The notes under the pieces: generated by a model
Told to the model about the DNA's origin: nothing
Databases searched by the model: none
Seen by the model: the letters and a program-made list of their open reading frames with translations, nothing else
Shown here: positions 6,380-7,163 of the stretch, one piece after another
Layout: every line of letters starts with the position of its first letter
Position numbering within the stretch: the stretch's first letter is position 1
Source: Desulfobulbaceae bacterium
Lineage (GTDB): Bacteria; Desulfobacterota; Desulfobulbia; Desulfobulbales; Desulfobulbaceae
Direction: 5' to 3'
Length of the DNA: 7,163 bases
Assembly: GCA_007121995.1 (NCBI GenBank)
Contig: SKJK01000211.1
Coordinates: 1-7,163, forward strand
Translations under genes and position numbers: made by a program

Positions 6380-7162
6380 ATGCATCACTATAGACTGAAA
6401 CTTGTCGTTTTTGACTGCGATGGCGTCCTGTTCAATTCTCGCGAGGCCAACCGACGCTATTATAATGCTCTTCTGGATGCATTTTCCTGTCCCCCCATGG
6501 ATGAAGAAGAACTCCATTATGTCCACATCCATAACGTTTACGACTCGGTGCGCTATATATTTCGCAACCATGATCACGTCTCTCTGGATGCGGTCAATGC
6601 GTATCGTCGAGATACGTTAGATTATCGTCCCTACCTACGCTATATGGAGATGGAACCAGATCTAATGGCTTTTCTCCGGATCATCAAGTCCCGCCGCTAC
6701 GGTACGGCTATCTCGACCAACAGAACCGACACCATGGAGACCATTCTCGATACCTTTGCCCTGCGGAGCTGGTTCGATATGGTGGTCACCGCCTCCACAG
6801 CGCCTAGACCCAAACCGGCGCCGGATGGCCTTGAGATGATTCTCAAGTGCACGGCCAGCGCGTACGCTGCGACGCTGCCGCAGGCTGGTGGCATAGTTCA
6901 GGAATCCATCCGCTCGGTATCGATCACCCGACGAATATGTTCTCGCGATGGTATCGCAGGAACTCGGGATCGGGACGGAAGCGTTCGGGCATGTTCAGTT
7001 TCCGCCCAGCGTAACGCAACAGAAGCGCGTTCGGTGGTTCATCTTGACATGCCGCGATTTCGGAAGCGAAGATCACGCAGAAGTCGGCGGATACCGTCAT
7101 CAGCCCACGGTCAAACGCCCGATCGTGAAGGGCATTCAGGCATAGTCCATTGCAGGGATTGA
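6380..7162 (+). CDS. HAD-superfamily hydrolase with its 3' end replaced by unrelated sequence
   Basis: Residues 1-156 are a clear haloacid-dehalogenase-type phosphatase. Motif I is FDCDGVLFNS (nucleophile D12, acid/base D14), followed by a helical cap region, motif II AISTNR (S112) and the motif III lysine in RPKPAPDGLEMILK (K145). After codon AAG at 6845-6847 the resemblance ends. The expected motif IV (a GD-x-x-x-D loop binding magnesium) and the last strands and helices are missing. The remaining 104 residues are Arg/Ser-rich with no recognisable domain, and from 6924 they are the antisense of an HNH endonuclease gene. The family is usually about 210-230 residues; this ORF would be 260. 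It is best read as a truncated, probably inactive gene or an assembly chimera. The start is the ATG at 6380, 10 bases after the HD gene stop; a TTG at 6374 is possible. No ribosome site is obvious. Confidence 0.75.
   Translation: MHHYRLKLVVFDCDGVLFNSREANRRYYNALLDAFSCPPMDEEELHYVHIHNVYDSVRYIFRNHDHVSLDAVNAYRRDTLDYRPYLRYMEMEPDLMAFLRIIKSRRYGTAISTNRTDTMETILDTFALRSWFDMVVTASTAPRPKPAPDGLEMILKCTASAYAATLPQAGGIVQESIRSVSITRRICSRDGIAGTRDRDGSVRACSVSAQRNATEARSVVHLDMPRFRKRRSRRSRRIPSSAHGQTPDREGHSGIVHCRD
6848..6923. other. Junction segment between the HAD remnant and the HNH gene
   Basis: This stretch of about 76 bases belongs neither to the recognisable HAD domain on its left nor to the HNH gene on its right. 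It holds a 5-bp stem CAGCG/CGCTG around CGTA (6856-6869) and a tandem pair of ACGCTGC (6864-6870 and 6872-6878). On the minus strand one frame reads GFLNYATSLRQRRSVRAG without a stop or an evident start; I cannot assign it. The hairpin might lie downstream of the HNH transcript, but no T-tract supports a terminator. Confidence 0.4.
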
Positions 7163-7163
7163 C
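6924..7163 (-). CDS. HNH endonuclease, C-terminal part (partial)
   Basis: Minus-strand frame open from the right edge to a TGA at 6924-6926; 79 residues are visible and the N-terminus is outside the window. The fragment starts VNPCNGLCLNALHDRAFDRG and ends ERFRPDPEFLRYHRENIFVG. This matches my knowledge of the C-terminus of COG3440-like HNH endonucleases, sometimes annotated as putative restriction endonucleases: an 'NGL-x-L-x-x-x-HD-x-x-FD-x-G' segment holding the last H of the H-N-H motif, then a 'PERF-x-P-x-x-x-L-x-x-H' tail. The nuclease would cut DNA using a metal held by this motif. Genes of this type are common in defence and mobile regions. It faces the truncated HAD gene, and its stop lies about 76 bases right of the point where HAD resemblance ends. 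Confidence 0.72.
   Translation of the reverse strand, partial: VNPCNGLCLNALHDRAFDRGLMTVSADFCVIFASEIAACQDEPPNALLLRYAGRKLNMPERFRPDPEFLRYHRENIFVG

Noticed and set aside
6848..7162. A novel C-terminal domain fused to the HAD protein
   Set aside because: The composition is Arg/Ser-rich and most of the segment is the exact antisense of a recognisable HNH endonuclease, so it is more likely a non-coding read-through.
1..7163. CRISPR arrays, tRNA or rRNA genes, insertion-sequence ends
   Set aside because: I saw no regularly spaced repeats, no cloverleaf sequence, no transposase and no terminal inverted repeats on reading both strands.

Overview
The window looks like ordinary chromosome from a Gram-negative bacterium of moderate GC content, judged by eye at slightly above 50%. 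The most specific clue is the gene set: a single-chain SecD-SecF fusion, a nickel-pincer-cofactor gene (larB), a cysteine-rich YkgJ-type protein and HD and HAD hydrolases in one run. This fits an anaerobic Desulfobacterota-type genome (Desulfobulbales would be my first guess), but that is inference from gene content, not a search result.

Left part (1-1073, minus strand): a COG2187-type aminoglycoside-phosphotransferase-like kinase with a strong ribosome binding site. The beginning of a second minus-strand ORF overlaps its stop codon in an ATGA arrangement. That ORF probably supplies the P-loop ATPase half that related proteins carry in the same chain.

A divergent 411-base intergenic region (1074-1484) separates the kinase from larB. 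I recognise no gene or known riboswitch in it. It does hold a 15-bp palindrome (1150-1164), a small GC hairpin, a spaced 10-bp inverted repeat and a weak promoter very close to the larB start.

Middle (1485-4932, plus strand): larB, coding for the NaAD carboxylase/hydrolase of nickel-pincer nucleotide synthesis, stands alone without larA, larC or larE in view. After it come a hairpin and a good sigma70-type promoter (TTGCGT, 17-bp spacer, TATAAT), then a fused secDF of 855 residues for the proton-motive-force-driven accessory part of the Sec translocon.

Right part (4925-6848, plus strand): a tight run continues from secDF into a YkgJ-like cysteine-cluster protein (8-base overlap), an HD-domain phosphohydrolase (5-base gap) and a HAD hydrolase (10-base gap). 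These are probably one transcription unit from the secDF promoter.

Right edge (about 6848-7163): the HAD family resemblance stops abruptly before its last catalytic motif. The reading frame then runs antisense through the 3' part of an HNH endonuclease gene on the minus strand. This is the most unusual point of the window: a recombination or insertion breakpoint, or an assembly chimera. I did not find a clearly new biological system.
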